Shown here in pieces: positions 52,501 to 61,500 of a DNA stretch of 64,000 nt. Source of the DNA: Phoronis australis (Eukaryota; Phoronida; Phoronidae); NCBI GenBank assembly GCA_002633005.1, contig NMRA01000222.1, positions 401,635 through 465,634 of the forward strand, given 5' to 3'. Within the stretch, counting starts at the first letter, position 1. The number at the start of each line of letters is the position of its first letter. The notes beneath the pieces were generated by a model, which worked only from the letters and a program-made list of their open reading frames with translations, did no database searches and had not been told where the DNA came from. The position numbers were made by a program, and so were the translations under genes.

Positions 52501-52989
52501 TAGAAGACGTAATGCAAAAAAGGAACCTCTCAGTGACTCAATTTCTTGCGGAGGTACAGTAAGTAGTCAATGGCGTGTTGCGTGGAGTTATGTTACAACG
52601 GCACGTGGCTGTAGAATTCTGTAAGCGATGCCCGCACTGGGCATGTCAAAACTGGCCTTTTACAGGACCAGCTTCAGTGATTCTTTACTTCTTTTCTGCA
52701 CAGCTTTTTGAGTGTAGTGTGGTCACGGTCTGCGTGCTGTCATCATAATTCCACTGCGTTCAGCACACGTAGCGACACTATGTTAATTTCAGTTTGCATG
52801 TTCTAATAGCATGTTTGTTAAATTCAGCAAGAAAGCGGAAACGCCAGCATGATGAGGTGCAGACGAATACAGAATATGCTGGAAGATGCCAAGGAGAGAG
52901 CAGCACAGGCCGAAAAGGACGCTGAAGCACAAAGGTCACGCAGGCGCAAAGCGGTGACAACGAAGGAGACAACTGTTCAATACTTATAA
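31419..52989 (+). CDS. Prm: Paramyosin, complete gene with alternative exons
   Basis: Paramyosin is the coiled-coil core protein of invertebrate thick filaments; myosin packs around it. Exons: 31419-31502, 40622-40678, 41368-41454, 43264-43430, 43876-43954, 44117-44362, 44623-44819, 45511-45643 or 46133-46265, 46875-47091, 47561-47801, 47992-48316, 48498-48782, 49086-49172, 50190-50390, then 51873-52034, 52100-52282 or 52828-52989. All phases join and give 855 (15A, 15C) or 862 (15B) residues, the usual paramyosin length. Residues 1-26 are a non-helical head with the typical [12 protein letters not shown]; from about 27 to 840 the protein is unbroken heptad coiled coil; the end is a basic, Ser/Thr-rich tailpiece. 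The C-terminal rod ([10 protein letters not shown], then RK(V/L)Q...EEA..RAD.AE) resembles the myosin heavy chain tail, but there is no motor domain and the length rules out myosin. The start ATG has context GCCATGG. Confidence 0.96.
32738..32967. mobile_element. MITE with GGCGGATCCAGC ends
   Basis: The left end TTTAGGCGGATCCAGC and right end GCTGGATCCGCCTTTAAA are inverted copies around about 195 bp of non-coding DNA. Confidence 0.75.
34695..34792. repeat. 49-bp tandem duplication
   Basis: Two adjacent units, 34695-34743 and 34744-34792, share TTGTTCAA..GA.AGAGATATTT and TGTGGCAAAAGAT, with a handful of differences. Confidence 0.9.
37071..37518. mobile_element. MITE-like element with about 35-bp inverted ends
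   Basis: The left end CCGGTTGCATGAAACAGT is followed by CAAATAGG. The right end is the reverse complement of GGCCGGTTGCATGAAACAGT plus CCCAAATAGG. The outermost GGTTGCATRAAA resembles the ends of the 11319/25847 family, so they may be distant relatives. Confidence 0.75.
39045..39146 (+). CDS. Candidate alternative first exon of paramyosin
   Basis: Thirty-four codons from a well-placed ATG (GACATGGCA) to CAG|GTAGAG, ending in phase 0 as exon 1 does, so it could join exon 2 directly. The peptide starts [20 protein letters not shown] and ends GLRAKATQ. Drosophila paramyosin genes make a variant (miniparamyosin) from an internal promoter with its own N-terminus, a precedent for such an exon. I see no TATA box before it and recognise no homolog; a chance open frame remains quite possible. 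Confidence 0.33.
40288..40375. repeat. Foldback GC-rich repeat (GGGCGGCG family)
   Basis: The ends ACATGGGCGGC and GCCGCCCATGT are perfect inverted copies, and an internal ATGGGCGGCGCTGCACTACG shares the family sequence of 30014-30113 and 41657-41794. Confidence 0.75.
40622..40678 (+). CDS. Prm: Paramyosin exon 2 (residues 29-47)
   Basis: Encodes [19 protein letters not shown], the conserved start of the rod. Acceptor TTTCAG|GCA, donor AGG|GTAAGT, both phase 0. Confidence 0.93.
40679..41367 (+). other. Paramyosin intron 2
   Basis: Contains an unrecognised 86-codon minus-strand open frame (40975-41235) with no splice or homology support. Confidence 0.7.
41368..41454 (+). CDS. Prm: Paramyosin exon 3 (residues 48-76)
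   Basis: Encodes [11 protein letters not shown]...[11 protein letters not shown], matching the 'ADLSFQ...RLDEAEGLS' block of paramyosins. Acceptor TTTCAG, donor CAG|GTAATA. Confidence 0.94.
41455..43263 (+). other. Paramyosin intron 3
   Basis: Holds the GC-rich repeat at 41657-41794. An antisense open frame at 42744-43175 has no supporting motif. Confidence 0.7.
41657..41794. repeat. GGGCGGCG-family repeat, tandem pair
   Basis: Two adjacent degenerate units, each with GGGYGGYGCA, (G)GCTATAGCC or GATATAGCC, CCCCC and GTGCACC(G/A). Same family as 29731-30113 and 40288-40375. Confidence 0.75.
43264..43430 (+). CDS. Prm: Paramyosin exon 4 (residues 77-132)
   Basis: Encodes [19 protein letters not shown] through DFLTRNKN. 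Ends in phase 2 (AA|GTAAGT); the split Lys codon is completed by exon 5. Confidence 0.94.
43876..43954 (+). CDS. Prm: Paramyosin exon 5 (residues 132-158)
   Basis: Encodes (K)[18 protein letters not shown] through NKAR. Acceptor TTAG, donor CGC|GTAAGT. Confidence 0.92.
44117..44362 (+). CDS. Prm: Paramyosin exon 6 (residues 159-240)
   Basis: Eighty-two codons of regular heptads, including [15 protein letters not shown] and [20 protein letters not shown]. The donor GTATAA is weaker than its neighbours; phase 0. Confidence 0.93.
44623..44819 (+). CDS. Prm: Paramyosin exon 7 (residues 241-306)
   Basis: Encodes [20 protein letters not shown] through DELEEM, ending AA|GTAAGT in phase 2. The next exon must supply the last base of a Lys codon: G in exon 8a, A in exon 8b, both giving Lys. 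Confidence 0.94.
45089..45107. repeat. Poly-G tract ending in an unresolved base
   Basis: Eighteen G followed by N inside paramyosin intron 7; a likely sequencing or assembly weak point. Confidence 0.95.
45511..45643 (+). CDS. Prm: Paramyosin exon 8a (residues 306-350, alternative)
   Basis: 133 nt, phase 2 to phase 0. Encodes (K)[15 protein letters not shown] through RETTILLED. Closest to the canonical paramyosin sequence at this point (RKLSxxIxELEE...LEKxKxRL). Acceptor TGTAAG|G, donor GAC|GTAAGT. Mutually exclusive with 8b. Confidence 0.9.
46133..46265 (+). CDS. Prm: Paramyosin exon 8b (residues 306-350, alternative)
   Basis: 133 nt, the same length and phases as 8a. Encodes (K)[17 protein letters not shown] through TELTDAREG. 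Eleven of 44 positions are identical to 8a, and hydrophobic residues keep the same a/d heptad spacing (I7, L10, I14, I17, V21, L31, I35). Acceptor TCTTTAG|A, donor GGT|GTAAGT. Joining 8a to 8b would shift frame and reach TGA at codon 15, so the two cannot be used together. 8b is richer in Ile/Thr, which suggests a different rod stability or packing. Confidence 0.8.
46875..47091 (+). CDS. Prm: Paramyosin exon 9 (residues 351-423)
   Basis: Encodes [20 protein letters not shown] through DRENRGLA and one extra base (phase 1). Donor GCAG|GTTAGA. Confidence 0.92.
47561..47801 (+). CDS. Prm: Paramyosin exon 10 (residues 423-503)
   Basis: Acceptor GAACAG|AGCAG completes a Glu codon; encodes [15 protein letters not shown] through KDDELEAL, ending CG|GTATGT (phase 2). 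Confidence 0.92.
47992..48316 (+). CDS. Prm: Paramyosin exon 11 (residues 503-611)
   Basis: 108 complete codons of coiled coil, from [18 protein letters not shown] to EDVRSQLEN. The long antisense Ser/Ala-rich open frame over this exon is a shadow of Glu/Leu/Ala codons. Donor AAC|GTAAGT. Confidence 0.95.
48498..48782 (+). CDS. Prm: Paramyosin exon 12 (residues 612-706)
   Basis: Encodes [19 protein letters not shown] through SLRKALEVE. Donor GAG|GTGATT is non-optimal but the phase is right. Confidence 0.93.
49086..49172 (+). CDS. Prm: Paramyosin exon 13 (residues 707-735)
   Basis: Encodes [19 protein letters not shown] to KLQAR, matching the 'LEAR|VRELE' boundary region of myosin-type rods. 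Donor CGG|GTAAGT. Confidence 0.93.
50190..50390 (+). CDS. Prm: Paramyosin exon 14 (residues 736-802)
   Basis: Encodes [18 protein letters not shown] through [12 protein letters not shown]. Last constitutive exon; phase 0 end with donor GCT|GTACGT, from which any of the three tail exons can follow. Confidence 0.95.
50391..51872 (+). other. Paramyosin intron 14, before the tail exons
   Basis: About 1.5 kb. A 106-codon frame at 51497-51817 shows no coiled-coil or tail motif and is probably non-coding. Confidence 0.65.
51873..52034 (+). CDS. Prm: Paramyosin tail exon 15A (stop at 52032)
   Basis: Encodes [30 protein letters not shown], then a basic tailpiece [18 protein letters not shown] and TAA. 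It starts in phase 0 after exon 14 (acceptor CGGACAG). The YRK.Q....DAE.RAD.AE core equals the end of the myosin/paramyosin rod. RARSQS and SVTRE are plausible phosphorylation sites, known to control paramyosin tails. A donor AAG|GTATGT lies only four bases after the stop. Confidence 0.85.
   Translation, partial: DEVTSITLNKYRKLQALYDDAENRADVAEKGLQMNRRARSQSVTRETVRIIRA
52100..52282 (+). CDS. Prm: Paramyosin tail exon 15B (stop at 52280)
   Basis: Encodes [33 protein letters not shown], a basic stretch [14 protein letters not shown] and a tail ending VEIVRI, then TAA. Homologous to 15A and 15C in core and end. Acceptor CTGACAG; a donor GCAG|GTACGT follows seven bases after the stop codon ends (52290). 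Confidence 0.83.
   Translation, partial: EANIVSANARCRKVQYELEEAMMRADMADKKLETERERNRARSVPITSSLSEQFVEIVRI
52406..52564 (+). pseudogene. Possible decayed tail exon between 15B and 15C
   Basis: An acceptor-like AAACAG precedes GAAATGGCCGACAG, but the phase-0 frame stops after five codons. Further on, ACGAAAAAAGTC and a frame reading [13 protein letters not shown] recall the RK(V)Q..LEDA block of the neighbouring tail exons. It looks like a relic copy; weak similarity, judged by eye. Confidence 0.3.
52828..52989 (+). CDS. Prm: Paramyosin tail exon 15C (stop at 52987)
   Basis: Encodes [53 protein letters not shown] and TAA. Phase 0 from acceptor AATTCAG. Same core as 15A/15B (CRR.Q..LEDA.ERA.QAE) and, like 15A, a basic SVT/AVT-like tailpiece. 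The most 3' tail exon, so it probably carries the shared 3' UTR. Confidence 0.8.
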   Translation, partial: QESGNASMMRCRRIQNMLEDAKERAAQAEKDAEAQRSRRRKAVTTKETTVQYL

Positions 52990-55322
52990 CCAGGATTTGT
53001 ACGAATTTGTAAGCTATGCAAGTGTAGAATGTCTGGTGATTTTGTAGGACTTTAAGCACGCGTGGAACATATCGGCATCACGAGCATGTAGCCAGTTTTG
53101 TATTCCAGACAATACCTTTGTGTTTACCCTGCACATTTGAAGTCGACAATTTTACTGCATTAGAATATTACTTGGTATTCTACTTTGCGTTGAAGCAATG
53201 CCGGAACAAGATTTCTCATTTCTAAGACATTTGTGGGCCCTAGTAATTTGAACTCCCCCCGATCGCCCCAATTTTGGACTCTCCCGGAGGCAAGGATTTT
53301 TGACCGTGTCGCTTGTCGTCAAAAATCTTTCCCCCAAGGATGTTCCCTAGCTATGGCTCCATTGGGGTCCTTCATTTGTGCAGGATTCAAGCAGTAACTT
53401 AATGGCATAACCCGACATAGTATTACAGTGATAAGAACAGTTAAATTTAATATCTTCCACATGGACAACTTCCATATTTTATTTGTAAGACCTTCAAGAA
53501 ACAGTACACCGATTGTTACGTGTGAATACAACTCAAATTTACGCAGGCACGATTCCATTTCAGGGCCGCCCAACATCAACGACTGACCTTGCGATGTCAG
53601 CGTATTCCCGGACAGAGATAATGTTTCAGCGAATTCCGATGGAGATATAACGTACTATCGGTTGGACTTGATATCGTGCAGACATTCTTCACATATGTAT
53701 AAACACGAGCAAGGCTACGTGCTTACTAACCAGTTTTATTAATTAAAATAATGCTAAGTGTATTTTCTGACCAGTAAACCCTGGATTCCTTGCTTAGTGC
53801 TTTATATAAAGTTTAGCAATATTATTTTTGAAAATAGGCCATCGAATACAAAATACGACAGTACTGCAGATATAAATGGTCAGTGGAAACGTGTCGTTGG
53901 ATCAGACACCAGTGAGCATTCTTGCAAGTGAACATCATCTCAGCGTGTCTAATACTGGAACAAGATGGCTGCCGGAAATGACGAAGTGCGCTCGGAAATC
54001 TAGACTGTAGAATCGTCAGTAGTTCGGAGTATTTTCGTCGTAGTTACTTGGACATGGTGAAGACAGTGTTTGTTTTTGGTCAGTTTATATTTCGATAAAT
54101 TTAATCATTGTATTTATTCGCTGCTACGGTGATCGATGCAATAAAATGCTACTTGTTCAGTTTTCAAAAATCGTCTTTCAAAATTATCACATAATACCAG
54201 AAGCACAGCGAGATCATTTCTCAGTATGCAGTAAAGGTTGGTTACCGCAATGAGTAGCGGACAATTGGCGACTGGCGAGACCTGTTTATGGGAGCCAGTG
54301 TCTTACGCTGTCGTCGATGGTTGCTCGCATAGAACTGTAGTCGTGGTCGCAAGAGCTACATGCACGCCAAATTCACACGTTGTAGTATAAGTCGCAGTCG
54401 CAGTTTTTAGTGGGCTCCTGCGGTCGTTTATAATGACACAAATCAATTGTAACTTGTTGCAACAATGTGTCCACGGAATGTAAAAACAACATAAGCGATT
54501 TGGTACACAAGTACTTACAGGCAACATTTGACTCATGATTGGTAGTAGCAATGACGCAACGAAAGCTGGCTCTCCCAACAATGAAACAAACTGGTTCCCT
54601 CGTCACAATAATGGTTTCCCTTTAATTTCATGTAGATGTCTCCTGGGTAAGGACAACATTTTATAGCCTCACTGACCGCGTATATTACGCTGGTATTCGT
54701 TGGTAGTATATGCGCAGCATTGATACAACGCCCAAACTTACGTGGCTTTCCAAAAAAGGCAACACGAGAACTTGGACTGCTCGCTAAAGGCTGGAACGAG
54801 GTTATATGCGGACCGGACATTAAACAGCTCCAAACTTAAAGATGTTCATGGTGACCGTATCGGTCTCTTTCTTAGCCATAAAATAACAAACAAATGGGCA
54901 GCTCGTGATTTCTTGTTGGTGATTGCTAGTCAACAAAACAAAATTGACAGCTACGATCGCAACCAAACAGGAACCAGTAATGTTACAATGTTACGACTAC
55001 ATCTCCAACAACCTGCGATTACCGCTGCGACCTTATGGGACTAGTCTTAAAGCAACAAACATTGCGTAAATAGTACCGGCACCAATGTGCACAGTGACAA
55101 TAAAACAACCTTGTGAGACACACTGACCACAAAACACATTTTGTCAAAAATAAGCTGAACAGTCCAGATATGAGCTTCAACACGGAATAAAACACTAGCA
55201 TGTATGAATTGTTGATACACACTAGATTATTTAACATAACCAATTAAAAAAACTAAACTTTCAAGAAAAAATATTCGTAAAATGAAACCATTGATGGAAA
55301 CACTTCCTATCAGTCATAAAAT
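52990..55322. other. Convergent intergenic region with shared 3' ends
   Basis: Contains the paramyosin 3' UTR and, from the right, that of the SLC5 gene. Candidate poly(A) signals on plus are ATTAAA at 53742-53747 and AATAAA at 54140-54145. The same AT-rich spot carries AATAAA on minus (53735-53740). No gene is seen. Confidence 0.6.
54140..54145 (+). terminator. Candidate paramyosin poly(A) signal AATAAA
   Basis: Canonical hexamer about 1.15 kb after the 15C stop; no AATAAA was seen between tail exons 15A and 15C. ATTAAA at 53742 is an alternative. Confidence 0.35.
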
Positions 55323-55502
55323 TTACAAAGACGTTTTAAATTCTAAACGGACATTATCATCATCAATAGTGTCTTCAGTGTTGGCCTCGGGTATGTCGTA
55401 GGTGGCGCTGCCACTTCCGTTCGAGAAGTTACCCATGCTACTTCCTTTAGTGCTGGTGTGCCTGAGAGGTGTCTCCGAAACGGTCTTTTTGATGTCGGGG
55501 TC
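55323..55502 (-). CDS. SLC5 transporter last exon (C-terminal tail)
   Basis: Fifty-nine codons plus TAA. Ser/Thr/Gly-rich then acidic (EDTIDDDN), ending EFKTSL. Acceptor GTTGCAG|GAC, phase 0. Confidence 0.9.
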   Translation of the reverse strand, partial: DPDIKKTVSETPLRHTSTKGSSMGNFSNGSGSATYDIPEANTEDTIDDDNVRLEFKTSL

Positions 55503-58500
55503 CTGCAACAATTTTATCGATTAATGTTAGTCTTCTATTTCACAAAGAATAACGTACCATAATCACAAGGCGACTACCCAAAGACACTTCAGATTATACA
55601 TTAATTACTTTTGCTCTAACTAAGGATACACTTGTGGTTGTGGGTGTGTATGCGAGCGTGCGTGTGTATGTGTGTGAGCGCACGCGGTTCGTGTCTTCGC
55701 GCGGGCGTGCGGGCTGTGACATTCTAAAGCAAAACTGAATACAATAATGAGCGCACACAACTAATATGATTTAACTTCTTTGGCAACTATTTCTCCAGCA
55801 GAAATGCCTCAAGAGAAGGCAATTTTTCAAATTTCATGGCACGCTAGTAATACTGCAGCAACTTGTTACTCGTTGAACTTTGAAGTTTTCAATGCCTAAT
55901 ACATGCGCTTGCTATCTAAGATTTTATAGACTAAAAGATACGTGGAACCCCGATGAGGTTTGGCCTTTCTAGCTAAGAAAAATTGCAACGGCGAGGGTCT
56001 TCACAGATCGACAGATGACTAGTAAAGATTCACTCAATACATGTAAGTGGCAACAGTGAAAATGTCGCCGGAGGGGTTGAAATTGATAACAGTCTAAAAA
56101 GGAGCACAAGCTGCCAACTGAGACTCATTTGATATTCCAAACCACAGAGTCAGAAATACCACGGTGACCCAATACTTCATACGTCAATAAAACAAAAACA
56201 CAAAGTCATAGCGACAAAGAAAATTTATTGCTTAAGCATACTATCTACCGATTTGCAACCAATAAGAATACAATTTTAAGCACAGAATTTAGCGATTGTT
56301 AGTAGGGGCACAGGGATTGTCAAATGAAGTCCAAGCTTAGGAGTCTCATGCCAGTGAAATTTCAACGTTTAATCACAGATCATAGACAACAGATATGCAA
56401 ACCCGACATTTTCTTGTGTAAATCACAGAGGAGGTCCTCGCTCCCGAATTGAAATGCAACATCCAACGAAATTAAATTCGAATTACATCCACTCATTTAC
56501 TAACCTCTTTATGCAAGACACCACAGCGCAGTTTGCGCAGCCATTTTTCAGGAAGACAAGGACACAGAACGTCAAATATTGGAACAATTAGCCGTCCATC
56601 TAGATCCTGTGGCCTCGTGTACCCTGAAAGACCAAGTCATTATTTCCCATGACAATTGTTCGGGACCAACACTGTTCTCCAGACTGATTGGCCAGAGTGG
56701 TGGTCGGTTCATAATAGAATAACTCTCTCATAGCAAGGCCTTCGGACATCAGTAACACGGTTCCACAGTTGCCCACCTCACAACAAAAGATGACCCCAGG
56801 TTTATCAAAAAGTTATACAGGCTAAATTGCACACAAAGGGGTGGCAGAGAAGCTTTCGTAAAGTTGGATTGTTTTAATAGCAACGAACCGAACCCAAAGC
56901 ACCCTATCAAATAAAGCTGAAACCGTCTTGATCAGTGCAGTGACGTGATCTTAGTAAAATTTAAAATTAAGGAATTCAGGCAATGTTACCAGAAGACTTG
57001 TGCCAACGGTGTTGATATGATGTAATCCGCCATATTTAGGCCTATTAAGTGGTGGTGACGACGTCAACAATCCAAAAGTTACTTAAAGGACGCAAAAAAT
57101 AACCCGTATCATTTAAAATTGCTAAAGCGTTTCTTTGGTTAACCAATGGTGGGCTCACCTGTACACAAACTGACAAGTAGACCGACAACGACGACTGTGG
57201 CGACACCTGTGGCACTATACCACATGTACGAGAGGGTGTAGAGTTCCGTAATAGCAGGCCTGAAAACGTGAATTTGAATAAGCTTGAGTGATACATCCTC
57301 ACACCTTGGTTGAAGAACTGCATGCATAATGTAATGATCTACAATTTAATTTGTGTAGCATTCAAACATTTGTCTCACCGGATGCAGGTGTTCCGGACAC
57401 ACAAGCCCGGCAGGTAATCCCTTTTAGCGCGTAGTTCCAGATTAATTCGTCACAAAACATACACACTGGCATTCCACGCCCTCGAAAACAGAAACCCACG
57501 ACCGCACTTGTAAGAACTTTGACGAGACATAACGCTATCATGATTGCGAAGCCAACTTAAGGGCTCCAAAGAGTAAACGCTGGACACACTATTAACACTG
57601 GTACTGTTTTCACACACAAAAAGGCCTAAGCTGAAATCAAACGTCTTTATTGTCCAGGCTACTCGTATCTTAACGCTGCCGGATTAAACTGCAATTAAAA
57701 AGTAATCGGGAAGAAAGACTTAAGGTAATTTTCTGACCTCCAGAGTTGCCCGACTGCCAACTTCAGGCGCCGGGACCATCACGACAATATATTGTTATGT
57801 CAAGGCCTTTCCCCGAGATGATTCCATTCTTGAACATGATACATCCCTTAACTCTGTTAAGTATTAACGTACTGATTGTTATTAATCCGTTCCTGATCGT
57901 TTACGTAAATTTGATAAAATTGGAAGGCTATGTCAGCCAGAAAATGTTCAACGCGCACAGCTTACAGCAAGTGTCGCCACCAACGGTGAGAACAGTGCTC
58001 AGAACTGAAGCTGCTGTTTCTCGTGAGAGAATTCACAAAGGATCCAACGAATGTGCCCACGTTTCCCTTTACAGAAGGCAATCGATTCTAGGCGGTGCCA
58101 TTATCATGACGGGATTACTTTCAACGAACTGGAGATTTTTCTCACAACCACGGAGAACAGAGAGTTTCTGGACTGACCCAGTGACACGAGAATGAATAAT
58201 TCGTGTTTTATTAGACTCGCCGTTAGCGCTACACTGTGCTTAACATATCTGCGTTCGAACTGGTCATTAGTAAAGCAATAACATGAACAACACAGAGTGT
58301 TTGTATGTCCCCACAGTGTGCATCATTGTCGTATCTATCCAAAAATCAACATCAGATGTGCTTTGAATTCCTCATTAGGAACATAAGTCAAATTTCAAAA
58401 AGACCCACCAAAGAACTTTGTAAATAGGAAGCAAGTCGCAGTGGGAGTTCAGAACAGTCAGATCCGCCCAAAAGTTAACCGTGACCATCCATGCCAAACT

Positions 58501-61500
58501 TTAAGAAGACTTATTAAGCAACTCGTAAGATATTGGGGCAGGTACAAAACACTGTCACAATGGGTCTGGTTGAACATTAGCGGTAGCCACGTTCTCCTCT
58601 ATAGGATCACACGTGTTTCATTTCATAAAGAATCATCATAGAATAGACTGGCAGTCAAGGACACTTTGAGTGCACCCCAGTTGGTAAAGAAATGAATAGC
58701 GGCCGCTACGTCATAAATTTACTACGTAAGCCAACACTGCGTGTACTAGTCGCCAACCGACTAGAGCGACGTCTTTCGTGAAAATGGCGGTCGGTGTCTA
58801 TACTACCAGTAAACTTAATAATAGCCGCTCATCATAGTCCAGTAGCCAGAAATGGAGACACAGAAATGTTTGGTATTATTCAGATGTTCAGTGGTGACGC
58901 AATTTGGACTCGGAAATAAGAATAGACATGCTGTCACACTAGGTCCAAAACGTCATAATGTCTTCATGATGACGTAATGTTAAACATTCCTATATCTTGC
59001 GTACGTGTATGTTTCATGTCCAAGTGGCACGCCTGAAGCATTTTAGGTGGGTTGCAATCGTGACAACACTGAGCACTTTTAAATATGTAAACTAAGGCTG
59101 CCATTGTGCAAGTTCTATATTATAGTTATGACTTCCGTACAATGCACAAATAGATAATTTTGAGGCTCTTACCTGTTTCCATGGTCAGTGATTTCAATTG
59201 ATGTTTATGCACCGAGGATTTACACAAATTATGCAAATTAAGGTAGCCCTGATCGAAAATTCTACTAGAGTGCTTACAGAGTGCTATATTATATTGATAT
59301 TTGCACCTATATTTCTTATTTCGAATAAGACACCAGTTTCAGGTTATTGCATGAATAATTTGCATCATCTATCCAAATAATGACCCCCATTATTAAAAAT
59401 TCTGTTTTGCTCGTGTGGTCAATGAATTTAACGAAATCAGTTTGCAGGTCATTACACCGTGAAATTGAGTAGCCTGGCTCATCGTCTTGGTTCATCGACC
59501 CGGCCTGGATAGTTAGATAAAGTCTGAGAGGTTTTTGCGCTAGAGCACCATCTGAAACAAGGTCTGAGTTTATTTTCAAAAGTGCTCTGCTAACATGGAG
59601 AATGACATTACTTTTAGTGAAGTCATTAAGCTTAATCACCCGGATATTCGTGCACACAGCTTTATCCTTACCCCCGATTTATCTTACAGTTGCAGCATCA
59701 AGCTTAACAAACTTTTGCTTAGAAAATTCCAACAACTGGCTAAGTACTCCACTTTCCATTTGATATATATGAGCAGAAGTACTTTAAAAGTGTTTCAAGG
59801 ACAAATTTGCAAAAAATGAATTGAGAATAGCTTGCAACTCTGTTCTTCAGTTTATTGTGTTGTATAACGGTGTTTTCTCTAACAGTTCACACACTAGTAT
59901 GCAAGTACGAACTATTTTTCCCTTGAGAACTTCCGACTACATGAAGAAATTACACGCATCAAATTAATTGAACATAGAAACATGGGTGCATATATCAGTG
60001 TCATTTGCAAGTGATATCTATAGCCACGAGAATATTTTACATAACGGTGGCCTTAATTTGCATACATTATGCAAATTCACCATTTATCCAACTGCAAACT
60101 AGATCCATAAAATTTACTGATCTTGGAAACCTTACATGAGTAATGAAAGTAATCTACTTCCGATGCTTGGTAAGGAAGTTGTAAGCGAAAACAAGTTTTT
60201 TGCAACAATAATTAGCATACTTAAAACTGCCAAGAATTTCTAAGCCTCCTGGGGGACACTATGGGTGGCTACTCGACTAGCAGGGCAGAATGTTCTCCTG
60301 AATAGGAACACACCTGCACACCAGCATCTGTCTACATACACGATGGCAGGGCAGTGCAATAACCGTGTTATTCCATGGTGAAATGCGCACGATTTCAGAC
60401 AAAATTAACGCCCTACATGGTCGTTTGCTACTGACGAACGACAGACCAATTCCAAATCCATGAAGCAAGATTACTAAAAATTCGCACGATTTGAAGTCCC
60501 AGCGAGGTCGCTTGTCCTAACTGTTAATGCTAAAACTTTAAAGCCCGTCCAGCTCTTATTTTGTTAGGCCTGTGTCTGTCCGATACTCAAATTTTCTTTC
60601 TGGTTCCTGTTCTTAACAAGTTTCTACCGACAAAAAAATTGATCTCGCCGTTGAGTTCCGCGAAAACACATGTGTTGCCGACCGCCGCTTAACTAGCTGG
60701 CAATAGATTCGATAAATAGGAGTATCTTCAAAAACTTGATCGCGAATCTCGGAATAATAACCTGTAGCGTTCTTCCTCTGAGTAGTTTTCTACCTGCGTA
60801 TTAGATGGCGCTGCGATTTGCGAGGTTCTCGTTTTTCTAAGCGTAATTCGAAGTACGATCAGGCGACACGTGAATTTTTAATACCTATATTTTATTGTAT
60901 TTACTGTCATGTAGTCCTACGATAAGTACTTTTGTAGTGTATTAAGGTTACGAACCCTCATCGTCAGCGGCTAGTTTTAGTGAATAATTCTTTCAGACTA
61001 TGTCGAACTGTTTGTATCGGACAAACATGATAAACCACAGTCGTTGACGATGGGTTCTATAACAATGTTGTGATTAACTTAGAAAGCAAAATAAAACGAA
61101 AAACCCCTGTGAACGACCTCGTCTTTTCGCACAAACATCTACATAACCCCACAGTTATCATCACGTACGTTGTATAACATGAATATATAACAGGGCTTGG
61201 AATGACCAATCTTAAAAAAGAGGAAAATTTTCCAGGTGTTGTGTCGTTCCACAAATAGGCTTGTGTGATAGAAATATTTTGTGTGTTGTAAAATTTAACT
61301 GAAATAAACGTTTTTGCATGAATGAAATCAAAATAATTACAAGAGACGAAAAAAGAGGAAACTGTAAACCAAATAAGAAGAAATTGAAACTAAAAAAGAG
61401 GAAATCCTCTTAAACAGAAATTCCTAGCCCTGGTATACCCCACGCCTGAGAAACTAAGCATACCTAGCTGTGGTCGTCGCCATAGTACTGGTCATAGTAG

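Noticed and set aside
57746-58195. 149-codon plus-strand open frame
   Set aside because: Inside an SLC5 intron on the opposite strand, with no recognisable domain and no splice structure; likely chance.
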